Below are positions 7,883-15,282 of a stretch of 32,676 nucleotides of DNA, in pieces. The DNA is from Candidatus Acetatifactor stercoripullorum (lineage in GTDB: Bacteria; Bacillota; Clostridia; Lachnospirales; Lachnospiraceae): the NCBI GenBank assembly GCA_019114005.1, contig DXGH01000052.1:1-32676 (forward strand), read 5' to 3'. The notes below the pieces were generated by a model, which saw only the letters and a list, made by a program, of their open reading frames with translations, had not been told where the DNA came from and made no database searches. Positions within the stretch are counted from its first letter, which is position 1; every line of letters starts with the position of its first letter. Made by a program: the position numbers and the translations under genes.

Positions 7883-8501
7883 TCTGCACCACGCCCCGGG
7901 AAAGCTTCACCAGGCCTTCACTCTGAAAATGGCTGAGCATCCGGGTGACTACCTCCCTGGCGGTGCCCAGGTGGTTTCCAATGGCTTCCTGGGTGATTTT
8001 CAGGCAGTCCGAACCCTCAAGCTCCGCCTCCTCCAAAAGAAAAGCGGCCAGCCTTTGGTCGAAGCGTTTCCAGAGAATTTGATCTATGAGCCACATGACC
8101 TCGGAAAAACGGCTGGCCATGATCTCGTTTGTGTAATTGGAAAGAGGTGCGGACTGGGCTGTAAGCTGCTTATAGACCTCTGAGGGAATCACCCAGAGGT
8201 CTGTATCCTTTTCCGCCTCAATGGAGACGTCGAACTGGATGCTGGAGAGCATACAGGAGGCGGAGAACAGACAGATGTCCAGATCAAACAGCCGGTAGAT
8301 CGTGATTTCCCGGCCTTCTTCAGAACGTATAAAGGCCCGCAGCTGGCCGGATTTGATCAGCAAAAGGCCTACACAGTCCTCGGAACCGTTGTGTATCACG
8401 GTTCCTTTTTTGACGGTGCGGCTTACGGCAGCGTCTGAGAGTATTTTTTGCTGCGTTTCGGTGAGCTGGTTCCAGATTGGAAAGTAGTTTTTCAATTCCA
8501 T
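7833..8501 (-). CDS. Crp/Fnr family transcriptional regulator
   Basis: This 222-residue regulator has an N-terminal cyclic-nucleotide-binding-like beta-roll (about 10-115), a long dimerisation helix (about 118-150) and a C-terminal winged helix. The recognition helix GTAREVVTRML carries Arg182, Glu183 and Arg187, the RExxxR pattern that reads TGTGA in E. coli Crp. Cysteines at 43, 77 and 83 lie in the sensor domain, but the FNR N-terminal Cys cluster is absent, so the signal is unknown. Many anaerobe relatives respond to redox or nitrosative stress. Its 3' end overlaps the trxA-linked oxidoreductase by 50 bp, and a matching palindrome lies at -41 of trxA. It is therefore the likely local regulator. 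A second palindrome overlaps its own start site, suggesting autoregulation. Confidence 0.93.
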   Translation of the reverse strand: MELKNYFPIWNQLTETQQKILSDAAVSRTVKKGTVIHNGSEDCVGLLLIKSGQLRAFIRSEEGREITIYRLFDLDICLFSASCMLSSIQFDVSIEAEKDTDLWVIPSEVYKQLTAQSAPLSNYTNEIMASRFSEVMWLIDQILWKRFDQRLAAFLLEEAELEGSDCLKITQEAIGNHLGTAREVVTRMLSHFQSEGLVKLSRGVVQITNLQRLRKLYPYHRD

Positions 8502-8518
8502 TGCGCATCTCCCATTTT

Positions 8519-8529
8519 TGATAAAATCA
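8519..8529. promoter_or_regulatory. Operator-like palindrome over the crp/fnr start site
   Basis: TGATAAAATCA has perfect TGAT/ATCA arms and matches 9 of 11 bases of the core of the trxA-upstream palindrome. It covers the inferred +1 region of the minus-strand promoter, a position that favours autorepression. Being short and AT-rich, it could also be chance. Confidence 0.4.
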
Positions 8530-8557
8530 GTATAATTCAGTTTGCGGCGATTGACAA
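8529..8557 (-). promoter_or_regulatory. Sigma-A promoter for the Crp/Fnr gene
   Basis: On the minus strand TTGTCA (8552-8557) and TATACT (8529-8534) are 17 bp apart, placing the start near 8522, about 21 bp before the ATG. Confidence 0.7.
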
Positions 8558-8593
8558 GACGCGGTTTTGGTGGAAATCAAAGGGAGATGATGC

Positions 8594-8599
8594 TATAAT
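8594..8599 (+). promoter_or_regulatory. Possible -10 box for the methyltransferase gene
   Basis: A consensus TATAAT lies 50 bp upstream of the ATG at 8650. The -35 is poor: TTGGTG sits 21 bp away and TGGAAA 17 bp away. It is the only promoter-like element between the divergent genes in this orientation. Confidence 0.4.
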
Positions 8600-8649
8600 A
8601 AAGCAGCTTGGTTTTGGGACGGCGACAAAGGAAGGATGAGGATTGATTT

Positions 8650-10626
8650 ATGGATTTGCGGTTCGATGAATATCCAGGGGACATAGTGCCGAGAGAGGCT
8701 CTGGAGCCTTATTTTGCCCAGTGCGATACCATTTTCAGGACTGGAAAATCCAGCCTGTCCGCCATAGATAAGGCGGCTGAAATTTCCATTTTTATCTTTT
8801 TAAAGATTTTTTCCAATGACGGCAGGGATCGGGAATACCGGGAAGAGAACAGCACCAGCGTATGGGAAAATGTGCAGAAGGGAAATGTTTCCATTGTCAA
8901 CAGGGTTTTCAGGGATTTTTTGAACAGGCAGTATGAAAATGTGTTTCCTGCACAGCTGATTAAGGTGGATTCCCGCATGACAAGGGATCTGGCCCGGATT
9001 ATCGACGAGATGTTTGAAAAGTGTCATATAGACCGCATGACGGATGTGAAGGGAAATGCTCTGGAATACTACCAGAAGGATTCCAAGGATAAAAAAATCG
9101 GAGAATTTTTTACGCCCCGTCATTTGATTGAATTGATCATTTTCCTGGTAAATCCGCAGATTACCTTTCAGAAAAATGACGCCGGGCAATATATTACGGA
9201 TGAAAACGGCAATCGTGTAATCCAATCTGTGGAGAGAATTTATGATCCCGCCTGCGGAAGCGGTGGCTTTTTGATTACAGCCTTTCAGACCTACCTGGAA
9301 AAGTATGGAAAGTATGGAGTGACCAACGAGAATCTGCGGGAAAATGTGATTTTCGGCAACGAACTTAAGGATACCACGGCCATGCTCACAAAATTGAACA
9401 TGATTCTTCTGGGGGACGGCCACAGCCGCATTTCCAATGAAAATGCCCTGGACATTCTCCATGGAAAGCCGGTAAATGACAAGGTGCGGGAGTTCCATAA
9501 GGAATTTTTCGGGAAATTTGATATTGTCATGGCCAATCATCCCTATGCTCTGGAGGAGCCAAAAAAGCCGGATGAATTGTTTGTGAGACATATGATAGAA
9601 AGCGTGCGGGAGGGGGGCAGAATCGCCTGCATTGTGGGGGAGACACTGCTGTTTCACAGAACCTATGCCGCTTTTCGGGGATGGATGCTGGAAAATATTA
9701 CGGTGGAGGCCATTATTTCTCTGCCCCAGGGGGTTTTTAACCCCTATACCGATGTAAAAACCAGTATTTTGCTGCTTGCCAAAAAGAAGCCTTCTAAGGG
9801 ACACAAGACCTGGCTGGTGGATCTGCAGAAGGATGGATTTGATCTGAATCTGCGCAGAAGCCCCATCCCTGAGAATGATATCCCCCGGGTGAAACGGCTC
9901 TGGGAGCGCTGGGGCGGATATGAGGTGGAGGATAGTATGGGTAAAGCCGTCGCCAGGTCCTATCACAGGGAGGAAACGGGCTTTGCGGAGTTTCACAAGC
10001 TGGATAAGTCCAACTGGTGTGTGAAACGGTATCACACGCCCCTTATGAGCGTTGGCACTAAATATACACTGTATCCGATTTCAAGCCTGCTTGCCAGAGT
10101 GAAGGATGCAGTGGACATTGAGGATGACAGGCTTTATAAGCAGGTTACGGTTCAAATGCACAATCAGGGTATTGTGCTGCGTACCAGACAGTATGGCAGC
10201 GAAATCGGAACGAAAAAGCAGTTTGTGATCAAAGAGGGGCAGTTTCTAATCTCCAAGATCGACGCCAGAAACGGTGCCTACGGAATTGTTCCTCCGGAAT
10301 TGGATGGGGCGGTGATTACAGGCAACTTTTGGACCTATGCCATCAATAGGGACATTGTTCTGCCCGACTATTTAACCTATCTGATGCGCCATGACTTTTT
10401 TCTGAAAATGTGCAGCACCTGCAGCTACGGGGCCACCAACAGGTGGTATCTGGATGAGGCGGCCTTTCATCACTTTAAGGTTCCTGTGCCTGCCATAGAG
10501 GAGCAGAAAAAGATTCTGGAAAAAATAAAACAGCATGCGGAAAAGATAGAGGAGTCAAAGCGGGAAATCCAAAAGCAGGAAGAAAGTATTATGTCCATTA
10601 TTGATGAAATAATCTTAAGATTTTAA
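8650..10626 (+). CDS. Solitary N6-adenine DNA methyltransferase fused to a specificity domain
   Basis: This 658-residue protein has three parts: an HsdM-type N-terminal helical domain (about 10-140), an N6-adenine methyltransferase core (about 150-400), and one target-recognition domain of HsdS type (about 440-640) ending in a helical hairpin. KKIGEFFTPRHLI precedes motif I DPACGSGG (199-206), which binds SAM. Motif IV, normally NPPF or NPPY, reads NHPY at 296-299. The first proline is replaced by histidine, which may weaken catalysis. No restriction subunit lies on either side: the neighbours are the Crp/Fnr gene and a VanW gene. It may be an orphan epigenetic methylase, a restriction-less relic or an inactive DNA-binding protein. 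Base composition resembles the host genes more than the two cassettes downstream. Confidence 0.9.
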   Translation: MDLRFDEYPGDIVPREALEPYFAQCDTIFRTGKSSLSAIDKAAEISIFIFLKIFSNDGRDREYREENSTSVWENVQKGNVSIVNRVFRDFLNRQYENVFPAQLIKVDSRMTRDLARIIDEMFEKCHIDRMTDVKGNALEYYQKDSKDKKIGEFFTPRHLIELIIFLVNPQITFQKNDAGQYITDENGNRVIQSVERIYDPACGSGGFLITAFQTYLEKYGKYGVTNENLRENVIFGNELKDTTAMLTKLNMILLGDGHSRISNENALDILHGKPVNDKVREFHKEFFGKFDIVMANHPYALEEPKKPDELFVRHMIESVREGGRIACIVGETLLFHRTYAAFRGWMLENITVEAIISLPQGVFNPYTDVKTSILLLAKKKPSKGHKTWLVDLQKDGFDLNLRRSPIPENDIPRVKRLWERWGGYEVEDSMGKAVARSYHREETGFAEFHKLDKSNWCVKRYHTPLMSVGTKYTLYPISSLLARVKDAVDIEDDRLYKQVTVQMHNQGIVLRTRQYGSEIGTKKQFVIKEGQFLISKIDARNGAYGIVPPELDGAVITGNFWTYAINRDIVLPDYLTYLMRHDFFLKMCSTCSYGATNRWYLDEAAFHHFKVPVPAIEEQKKILEKIKQHAEKIEESKREIQKQEESIMSIIDEIILRF

Positions 10627-10629
10627 ACC

Positions 10630-10658
10630 TTGCGCCCCGGGGAGGGCAATGCTATACT
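10630..10658 (+). promoter_or_regulatory. Sigma-A promoter for the VanW gene
   Basis: TTGCGC (10630-10635) and TATACT (10653-10658) are separated by exactly 17 bp and start 4 bp after the methyltransferase stop codon. This gives a roughly 60-nt leader before the VanW start. Confidence 0.65.
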
Positions 10659-10723
10659 GAAAGCCACAATACATAAGAGGATGGGGAAAACAAGAGAAGA
10701 ACGGGAAAGGAAAACGCATAAGA

Positions 10724-11563
10724 ATGAAAAGAGGAAACTGGATCAGGAGAGCAATGGCATTGGGACTTTGTATCACAGCATTATCCGCACAGGCACTGTC
10801 TGCCAAAGCGGCCGGAATGACGCAAGAAGATGCCTTCCGGGCTGTGTTTGATGCGGAATATTATTACAATACCTATACGGATTTGCAGACTGCAATCGGC
10901 ATGGATGAAGAGGCGCTGTTTTCTCATTTTGTAAATAATGGGATAAGAGAGGGGAGATCCGGCATGGCGGATTTTAACCTCCGGGCATACATACAGAACA
11001 ATGGAGATTTGATGCAGACCTTTGGGGAGGACTTTGCGGCGTACTGTGAGCACTATATCACATCAGGCAGGGCGGAGGGCCGGACTGCGCTTCCCGGGGA
11101 GGGCAGTGATCCGGGACTTGGCTCTTATTCCAGCACCTATGATGTGACGCAGCAGAGGGCGGTCAACGTGGAGCTGGCGGCACAGAGAATCAACGGCGTT
11201 GTGCTGCAGCCGGGAGAAGAGTTTTCGTTCAGCAGGCAGGTACAGTCCAGAACCTATGAGAACGGCTATGTTTTAGGCCCCTCCTATGCGGCTGGCAGAG
11301 AGGTGATGAGCGTGGGCGGGGGTATCTGCCAGGTATCCTCCACCCTTTATGTGGCCATGATCCGGGCGGGACTTCCGTCCACGGAGAGATGGACGCATTC
11401 TGCGCCTGTGGACTATGTGCCTCAGGGCTTGGATGCCACCATTGCAGAGGGGACCAAGGATCTGAAATTTGTAAATGTTTACGCAAAGCCTCTGGTGATA
11501 AACGCTACCACGCAGGATGGGGTTTTAACGGTTACGCTGCAGTTTGAAGAGACGGCGTCATAG
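10724..11563 (+). CDS. Secreted VanW family protein
   Basis: The 279-residue product begins with a signal peptide: a basic MKRGNWIRR, a hydrophobic stretch, then ALSAKAA as the likely cleavage region. Two copies of a roughly 40-residue unit follow (about 38-75 and 82-120), each ending in GIREGR or GRAEGR. Such units are common in Lachnospiraceae surface proteins. Residues about 136-270 form a VanW domain with NVELAAQRINGVVLQPGEEF and a VGGGICQVSSTLY core. VanW was named from vancomycin-resistance clusters, but its role is unknown and most copies, like this one, have no link to resistance. It is expected outside the membrane, near peptidoglycan. The start is supported by the basic n-region; the ribosome binding site is weak. 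Confidence 0.88.
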   Translation: MKRGNWIRRAMALGLCITALSAQALSAKAAGMTQEDAFRAVFDAEYYYNTYTDLQTAIGMDEEALFSHFVNNGIREGRSGMADFNLRAYIQNNGDLMQTFGEDFAAYCEHYITSGRAEGRTALPGEGSDPGLGSYSSTYDVTQQRAVNVELAAQRINGVVLQPGEEFSFSRQVQSRTYENGYVLGPSYAAGREVMSVGGGICQVSSTLYVAMIRAGLPSTERWTHSAPVDYVPQGLDATIAEGTKDLKFVNVYAKPLVINATTQDGVLTVTLQFEETAS

Positions 11564-11636
11564 CGGCTGTTTCGTGACTTTGCCGTTTGCTTCGCAGTTA
11601 CTTATGTAAAAGTGGAAAAGGGAAGGGAGAAGAGCA

Positions 11637-12590
11637 GTGCAGGAACAGGGCTGTAGTATAGATGAAAGAGTTTGGATTTCCCGGAGGGCGGACCCTTATG
11701 TGTACAGGCATAGGGATGGAAATTATTATTTTACCGCAACCGTTCCGGAGTACGACAGGATTATTCTGCGCCGGGCAGAAAGCCTAGAGGGGCTTAAGGA
11801 AGCAGAGGAAAAGGTAATCTGGAAGAAGCATGAAAGGGGGCCCATGGGAAACCATATATGGGCCCCTGAGTTACACTATCTGGACGGAGAGTGGTATCTT
11901 TATTTTGCGGCAGGGGACGCCGAGGACAAGTGGCATATCCGGCCCTATGTGCTGCGGTGCCGGCAGAAGGATCCTTTTATGGGACACTGGGAGGAAATGG
12001 GCATGATGCAGTGCGCGCAGGAGGATGAATTTTCCTTCCGTTCCTTTTCTCTGGACGGCACGGTTTTTGAAAATCAGGGGAAGCGCTATTATGTCTGGGC
12101 GGAAAAGACAGGCGTGGGCAAAATGATTTCCAACCTCTATATTGCCCAGATGGAAACCCCTGTGAGGCTGAAGACGGCACAGGTGCTTCTTTCCACACCG
12201 GATTATCCATGGGAGAGAAGGGGCTTTTGGGTCAATGAAGGCCCGGCCGTACTGCATCATGCAGGGAAAATTTATCTGACCTATTCTGCCAGTGACACAG
12301 GCGTAAATTATTGTATGGGTATGCTTTCTATGGACGAAAACCAGGATGTACTGGATCCTGCAAATTGGAAAAAGTGCCGCTATCCAGTGCTTGCATCTGA
12401 TGAAGAAAAGGGAATTTACGGACCGGGGCACAATTCCTTCACGGAGGATGAAGAGGGACGGCCCATACTGGTGTTTCATGCAAGAACTGAGAAGGAAATA
12501 AAAGGAGATCCCCTTTACAATCCAAACAGACATACCATGCTGATGCCCTTTGGGTGGAAGGAAGGGGGAGAGCCGGTTTTTAAATTTTAA
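11637..12590 (+). CDS. Glycoside hydrolase family 43-like protein
   Basis: This 317-residue protein has the layout of a five-bladed beta-propeller GH43 enzyme (arabinofuranosidase or xylosidase type). The expected acidic triad is visible: Asp19 in RRADPYVYRH as the general base, Asp140 in SLDGTVF as the pKa modulator, and Glu201 in NEGPAVL as the general acid. IWAPELHYLDGEWYLYFAA is a typical blade-2 signature. There is no signal peptide, so it probably acts inside the cell on imported oligosaccharides. The start is a GTG preceded by GGAAGGGAG. It lies 73 bp after the VanW gene and before the flagellar promoter, with no sugar transporter nearby. The exact substrate cannot be assigned. Confidence 0.88.
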   Translation: MQEQGCSIDERVWISRRADPYVYRHRDGNYYFTATVPEYDRIILRRAESLEGLKEAEEKVIWKKHERGPMGNHIWAPELHYLDGEWYLYFAAGDAEDKWHIRPYVLRCRQKDPFMGHWEEMGMMQCAQEDEFSFRSFSLDGTVFENQGKRYYVWAEKTGVGKMISNLYIAQMETPVRLKTAQVLLSTPDYPWERRGFWVNEGPAVLHHAGKIYLTYSASDTGVNYCMGMLSMDENQDVLDPANWKKCRYPVLASDEEKGIYGPGHNSFTEDEEGRPILVFHARTEKEIKGDPLYNPNRHTMLMPFGWKEGGEPVFKF

Positions 12591-12633
12591 GTCTGGAATG
12601 GGCTTTATGCTTGAAAAAATTTTGCCTGTGGTC

Positions 12634-12660
12634 TAAAGTATTCCTTCCGGCCGCCGATAA
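12634..12660 (+). promoter_or_regulatory. Sigma-28 (SigD/FliA) promoter of the late flagellar operon
   Basis: TAAA (12634-12637), a 15-bp spacer and GCCGATAA (12653-12660) match the SigD consensus TAAA-N15-GCCGATAT at all but the last base. It lies 52 bp upstream of flgM, whose product inhibits this same sigma factor. Confidence 0.9.
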
Positions 12661-12712
12661 ACATTATAAGTAAGGCAGTAAATGGATTGCAGAAGGAAAG
12701 GAGGAGTCAAAG

Positions 12713-12988
12713 ATGCGTGTTGAGGCTTATACGCAGGTTCAGCAACTGTATCAGTCCCAGACAGTGAATAAGGGCCAGAGGACAGGCGGCGCAGGACGCA
12801 CCGACAAAGTGCAGATCAGCAGCTTGGGCAAGGACATTCAAAGCGCCAGGGCGGCTGTGGCGGAAAGCCCGGATATTCGGGAAGAATTGACGGCTCCCAT
12901 AAAGGCGCAGCTGCAGAATGGAACTTATGAGGTGGACAATGACAGCTTTGCGGAGAGGCTGCTTGAAAAATATATGGAAATGAGGTAA
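12713..12988 (+). CDS. flgM: Anti-sigma-28 factor FlgM
   Basis: This 91-residue protein has a disordered N-terminus followed by DKVQISSLGKDI, the conserved FlgM segment. Two C-terminal helices follow, with REELTAPIKAQLQNGTYEVD and a LLEKYMEM end; these bind sigma-28. FlgM holds the sigma factor inactive until the hook is complete and FlgM is released. It is the first gene after a sigma-28 promoter, so it closes a negative feedback loop. GGAGG precedes the ATG. FlgN begins 5 bp after its stop codon. Confidence 0.93.
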   Translation: MRVEAYTQVQQLYQSQTVNKGQRTGGAGRTDKVQISSLGKDIQSARAAVAESPDIREELTAPIKAQLQNGTYEVDNDSFAERLLEKYMEMR

Positions 12989-12993
12989 GCCCC

Positions 12994-13512
12994 GTGGCCA
13001 GTTTAATGGAAAACCTGATCGATGTACTAAACAGGGAATGTACGGAATATGAGGGGCTTCTTGAGTTATCTCAAAGAAAAACGCCGATTATCGTAAGCGG
13101 GAATCTTGAAAATTTACAAAAAATCACGGATGAGGAACAGGAACTGGTAGGCAGGATCAGCCGTCTGGAGAGAGAACGCACGGAGGTCACTGCAGACATA
13201 GCTAATGTGTTGAACAAGGATGTTACAGCTTTAAAGCTTACAAACCTGATTGAAATGCTGTCAGGAAGGCCTGCGGAAAGACAGCAGCTGGAGCAGGCCC
13301 ATGATAAGCTGCAGGCTGCGGTCCGCGGACTGCAGCGTGTGAACGAACAAAACAGCGAGCTTTTAAAAAACGCGCTGGAAATGGTGGAATTTGAAATGAA
13401 TCTGCTGCAGGCTTCAAAGGCTGCGCCGGAGACTGCCAATTACAACCGGGGTGCGTACAGCGCCGGGAGTACTATGGGAGTGGGCAGCAGGGGCTTTGAT
13501 GCCAGGCAGTAA
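12994..13512 (+). CDS. flgN: FlgN family flagellar chaperone
   Basis: This 172-residue, almost wholly helical protein starts MASLMENLIDVLNREC and keeps the FlgN pattern of two long coiled helices. The tail (about 140-172) is rich in Gly, Ser and Ala and is probably flexible. FlgN escorts the hook-filament junction proteins FlgK and FlgL to the export gate, and those genes follow directly. The start is a GTG with GAGG about 10 bases upstream at the end of flgM. An ATG four codons later is possible. Confidence 0.88.
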   Translation: MASLMENLIDVLNRECTEYEGLLELSQRKTPIIVSGNLENLQKITDEEQELVGRISRLERERTEVTADIANVLNKDVTALKLTNLIEMLSGRPAERQQLEQAHDKLQAAVRGLQRVNEQNSELLKNALEMVEFEMNLLQASKAAPETANYNRGAYSAGSTMGVGSRGFDARQ

Positions 13513-13539
13513 TCCTTGTGAAATGCAGAGGTGAAGAAT

Positions 13540-15267
13540 ATGCCGTTAATGGGTAGTTTATATATAGGAGCATCCGGATTACAGACAAGTCAAAATGCGC
13601 TGAATACCACAGCGCATAATCTTTCTAACGTGGACACCACAGGCTATACCAGACAACAGGTACAGCTGTCATCCAAATACTATCTGACCCTTTCTGTGGA
13701 CCCGGCGGCTGTTTCCAACAAACAGACAGGTCTCGGGGTTGTTTATTCCAGAGCAAAACAGGTAAGAGATTATTTTCTTGATAAGACATTCCGCAGGGAA
13801 TCCGGGCGCAGTATGTTTTATGAGGTGTCTACGGAGGTGCTGGAGGAGGTGGAGAGCCAGCTGGGCGAGTTAAACGGCGAGGCTTTCCAGACAACCGTGA
13901 CTGATTTGTGGACGGCGGTGCAGGAGCTGGCAAAGGACCCCAGCAGCTCGGTGACCCAGGGGGTTCTGGTTCAGAGAGCTTCGGAGTTTGTGGAGCGGGC
14001 ATGGGCTGTGTATGAAGGACTTTCCTCCTATCAGGACAATCTGAATACCAAGATAAAGCAGCATGTGGACATGATCAACAATTACGGGCAGCAGCTTTTG
14101 ACCCTGAATGATAAGATCAGAGCCATTGAAAGCGGAGGAATTGAACAGGCAAATGATCTTAGGGACGCCAGAAACCAGATACTGGATGAGCTGGCGGAAC
14201 TGGCGGATATTACCTACTCCGAGGATTTGTACGGAAACGTGTCCGTGCAGATAGAGGGAGTGGACTTTGTAAAGGGCGGCAACTGCTATGAGATCGGCCT
14301 GGATGTGGATGAGGCCACAGGCTTTTATACGCCTTACTGGCCCCAGAATGCAACCTATGTGATTCTGGCGGATGGAACAAAATCTTATAATATCGACGGT
14401 GCAGAGGTGTTTGACCTGACCAGAGAGATATCCTCTGATCTGAACACGGATATCGGCGGGCTGAAGGCCATGCTTTTGGCCAGGGGAGATCACAGGGCAG
14501 ACTATACGGATATTACCGGCGGGAATTATGATGAAGTCTCCCAGTCCATCGTGATGAATATTCAGGCGGAATTCGACCAGCTGATCCATAATGTGGTCAC
14601 CCGCGTCAACGAAATACTGGCTGAGGCGGCGGGACTGCAGACAGGGGATTTGACCCTGGCGGATGGAACGGTGCTTACGGGTGTAAGATACTGTGAGTCC
14701 GATGCGGATGGATATATGCGTAATGAGGACGGTTCCCCCATACAGCTATTTACCAAGGTAACCACGGCAGGATACCAGAAGGTGGAGGGCCAGGACGGAA
14801 AGGAATACTGGGTGTATGCGGAGGAAAATCCAGCAATGCCGGACAGCCTTTATTCCATTAAGAATCTGCAGATTGACCAGGGTCTGATGCAGGAGCCTGC
14901 AAAGCTGGGCTTTATGCTGCCTGACGGGTCTGTGGATTATGACACTGCGGAAGCGCTGAAGGCAGCGTTTACGGAGGAGAACTATACACTGAACCCCAAT
15001 GTGCAGAAAAAGACTACCTTTGTGGATTATTATACGGATCTTGTGGCGCAGGTAGCCAATTCGGGTTCTATTTACAGAAGCATTTACACAAATCAGGAAA
15101 GCACAGTGGAGGCTGCACAGGGTGCAAGGGAACAGGTGATAGGTGTTGCTTCCGACGAAGAACTGTCTTATATGATTAAGTTTCAAAATGCTTATAATGC
15201 TTCCAGCCGTTACATTAATGTGATCAGCGAAATGCTGGAGCATATCATAACTACCCTTGGAATGTAG
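13540..15267 (+). CDS. flgK: Flagellar hook-associated protein FlgK (first copy)
   Basis: This 575-residue protein starts at ATG 13540, seven bases after AGAGGTG. An upstream in-frame GTG at 13531 overlaps that ribosome binding site and is rejected. The N-terminus has the rod/hook signature LNTTAHNLSNVDTTGYTRQQ. The C-terminus (about 530-575) has the matching coiled segment ending SRYINVISEMLEHIITTLGM. The central part is the variable surface-exposed domain. FlgK forms the first ring of the hook-filament junction. A second, divergent FlgK-like gene follows 15 bp later. Confidence 0.93.
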   Translation: MPLMGSLYIGASGLQTSQNALNTTAHNLSNVDTTGYTRQQVQLSSKYYLTLSVDPAAVSNKQTGLGVVYSRAKQVRDYFLDKTFRRESGRSMFYEVSTEVLEEVESQLGELNGEAFQTTVTDLWTAVQELAKDPSSSVTQGVLVQRASEFVERAWAVYEGLSSYQDNLNTKIKQHVDMINNYGQQLLTLNDKIRAIESGGIEQANDLRDARNQILDELAELADITYSEDLYGNVSVQIEGVDFVKGGNCYEIGLDVDEATGFYTPYWPQNATYVILADGTKSYNIDGAEVFDLTREISSDLNTDIGGLKAMLLARGDHRADYTDITGGNYDEVSQSIVMNIQAEFDQLIHNVVTRVNEILAEAAGLQTGDLTLADGTVLTGVRYCESDADGYMRNEDGSPIQLFTKVTTAGYQKVEGQDGKEYWVYAEENPAMPDSLYSIKNLQIDQGLMQEPAKLGFMLPDGSVDYDTAEALKAAFTEENYTLNPNVQKKTTFVDYYTDLVAQVANSGSIYRSIYTNQESTVEAAQGAREQVIGVASDEELSYMIKFQNAYNASSRYINVISEMLEHIITTLGM

Positions 15268-15282
15268 CAAGGAGGACACAAG

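Noticed and set aside
8800..10035. A 411-codon open frame on the minus strand
   Set aside because: It lies wholly antisense to the adenine methyltransferase, whose motifs are clear. It shows no recognisable domain and is best explained as a frame shadow.
10724..11563. VanW gene as evidence of glycopeptide resistance
   Set aside because: VanW-domain proteins are widespread; none of the core resistance genes (ligase, dehydrogenase, dipeptidase) is nearby.
13870..14589. A 239-codon open frame on the minus strand
   Set aside because: It is antisense to the first flgK and its hydrophobic mix has no domain or ribosome binding site.
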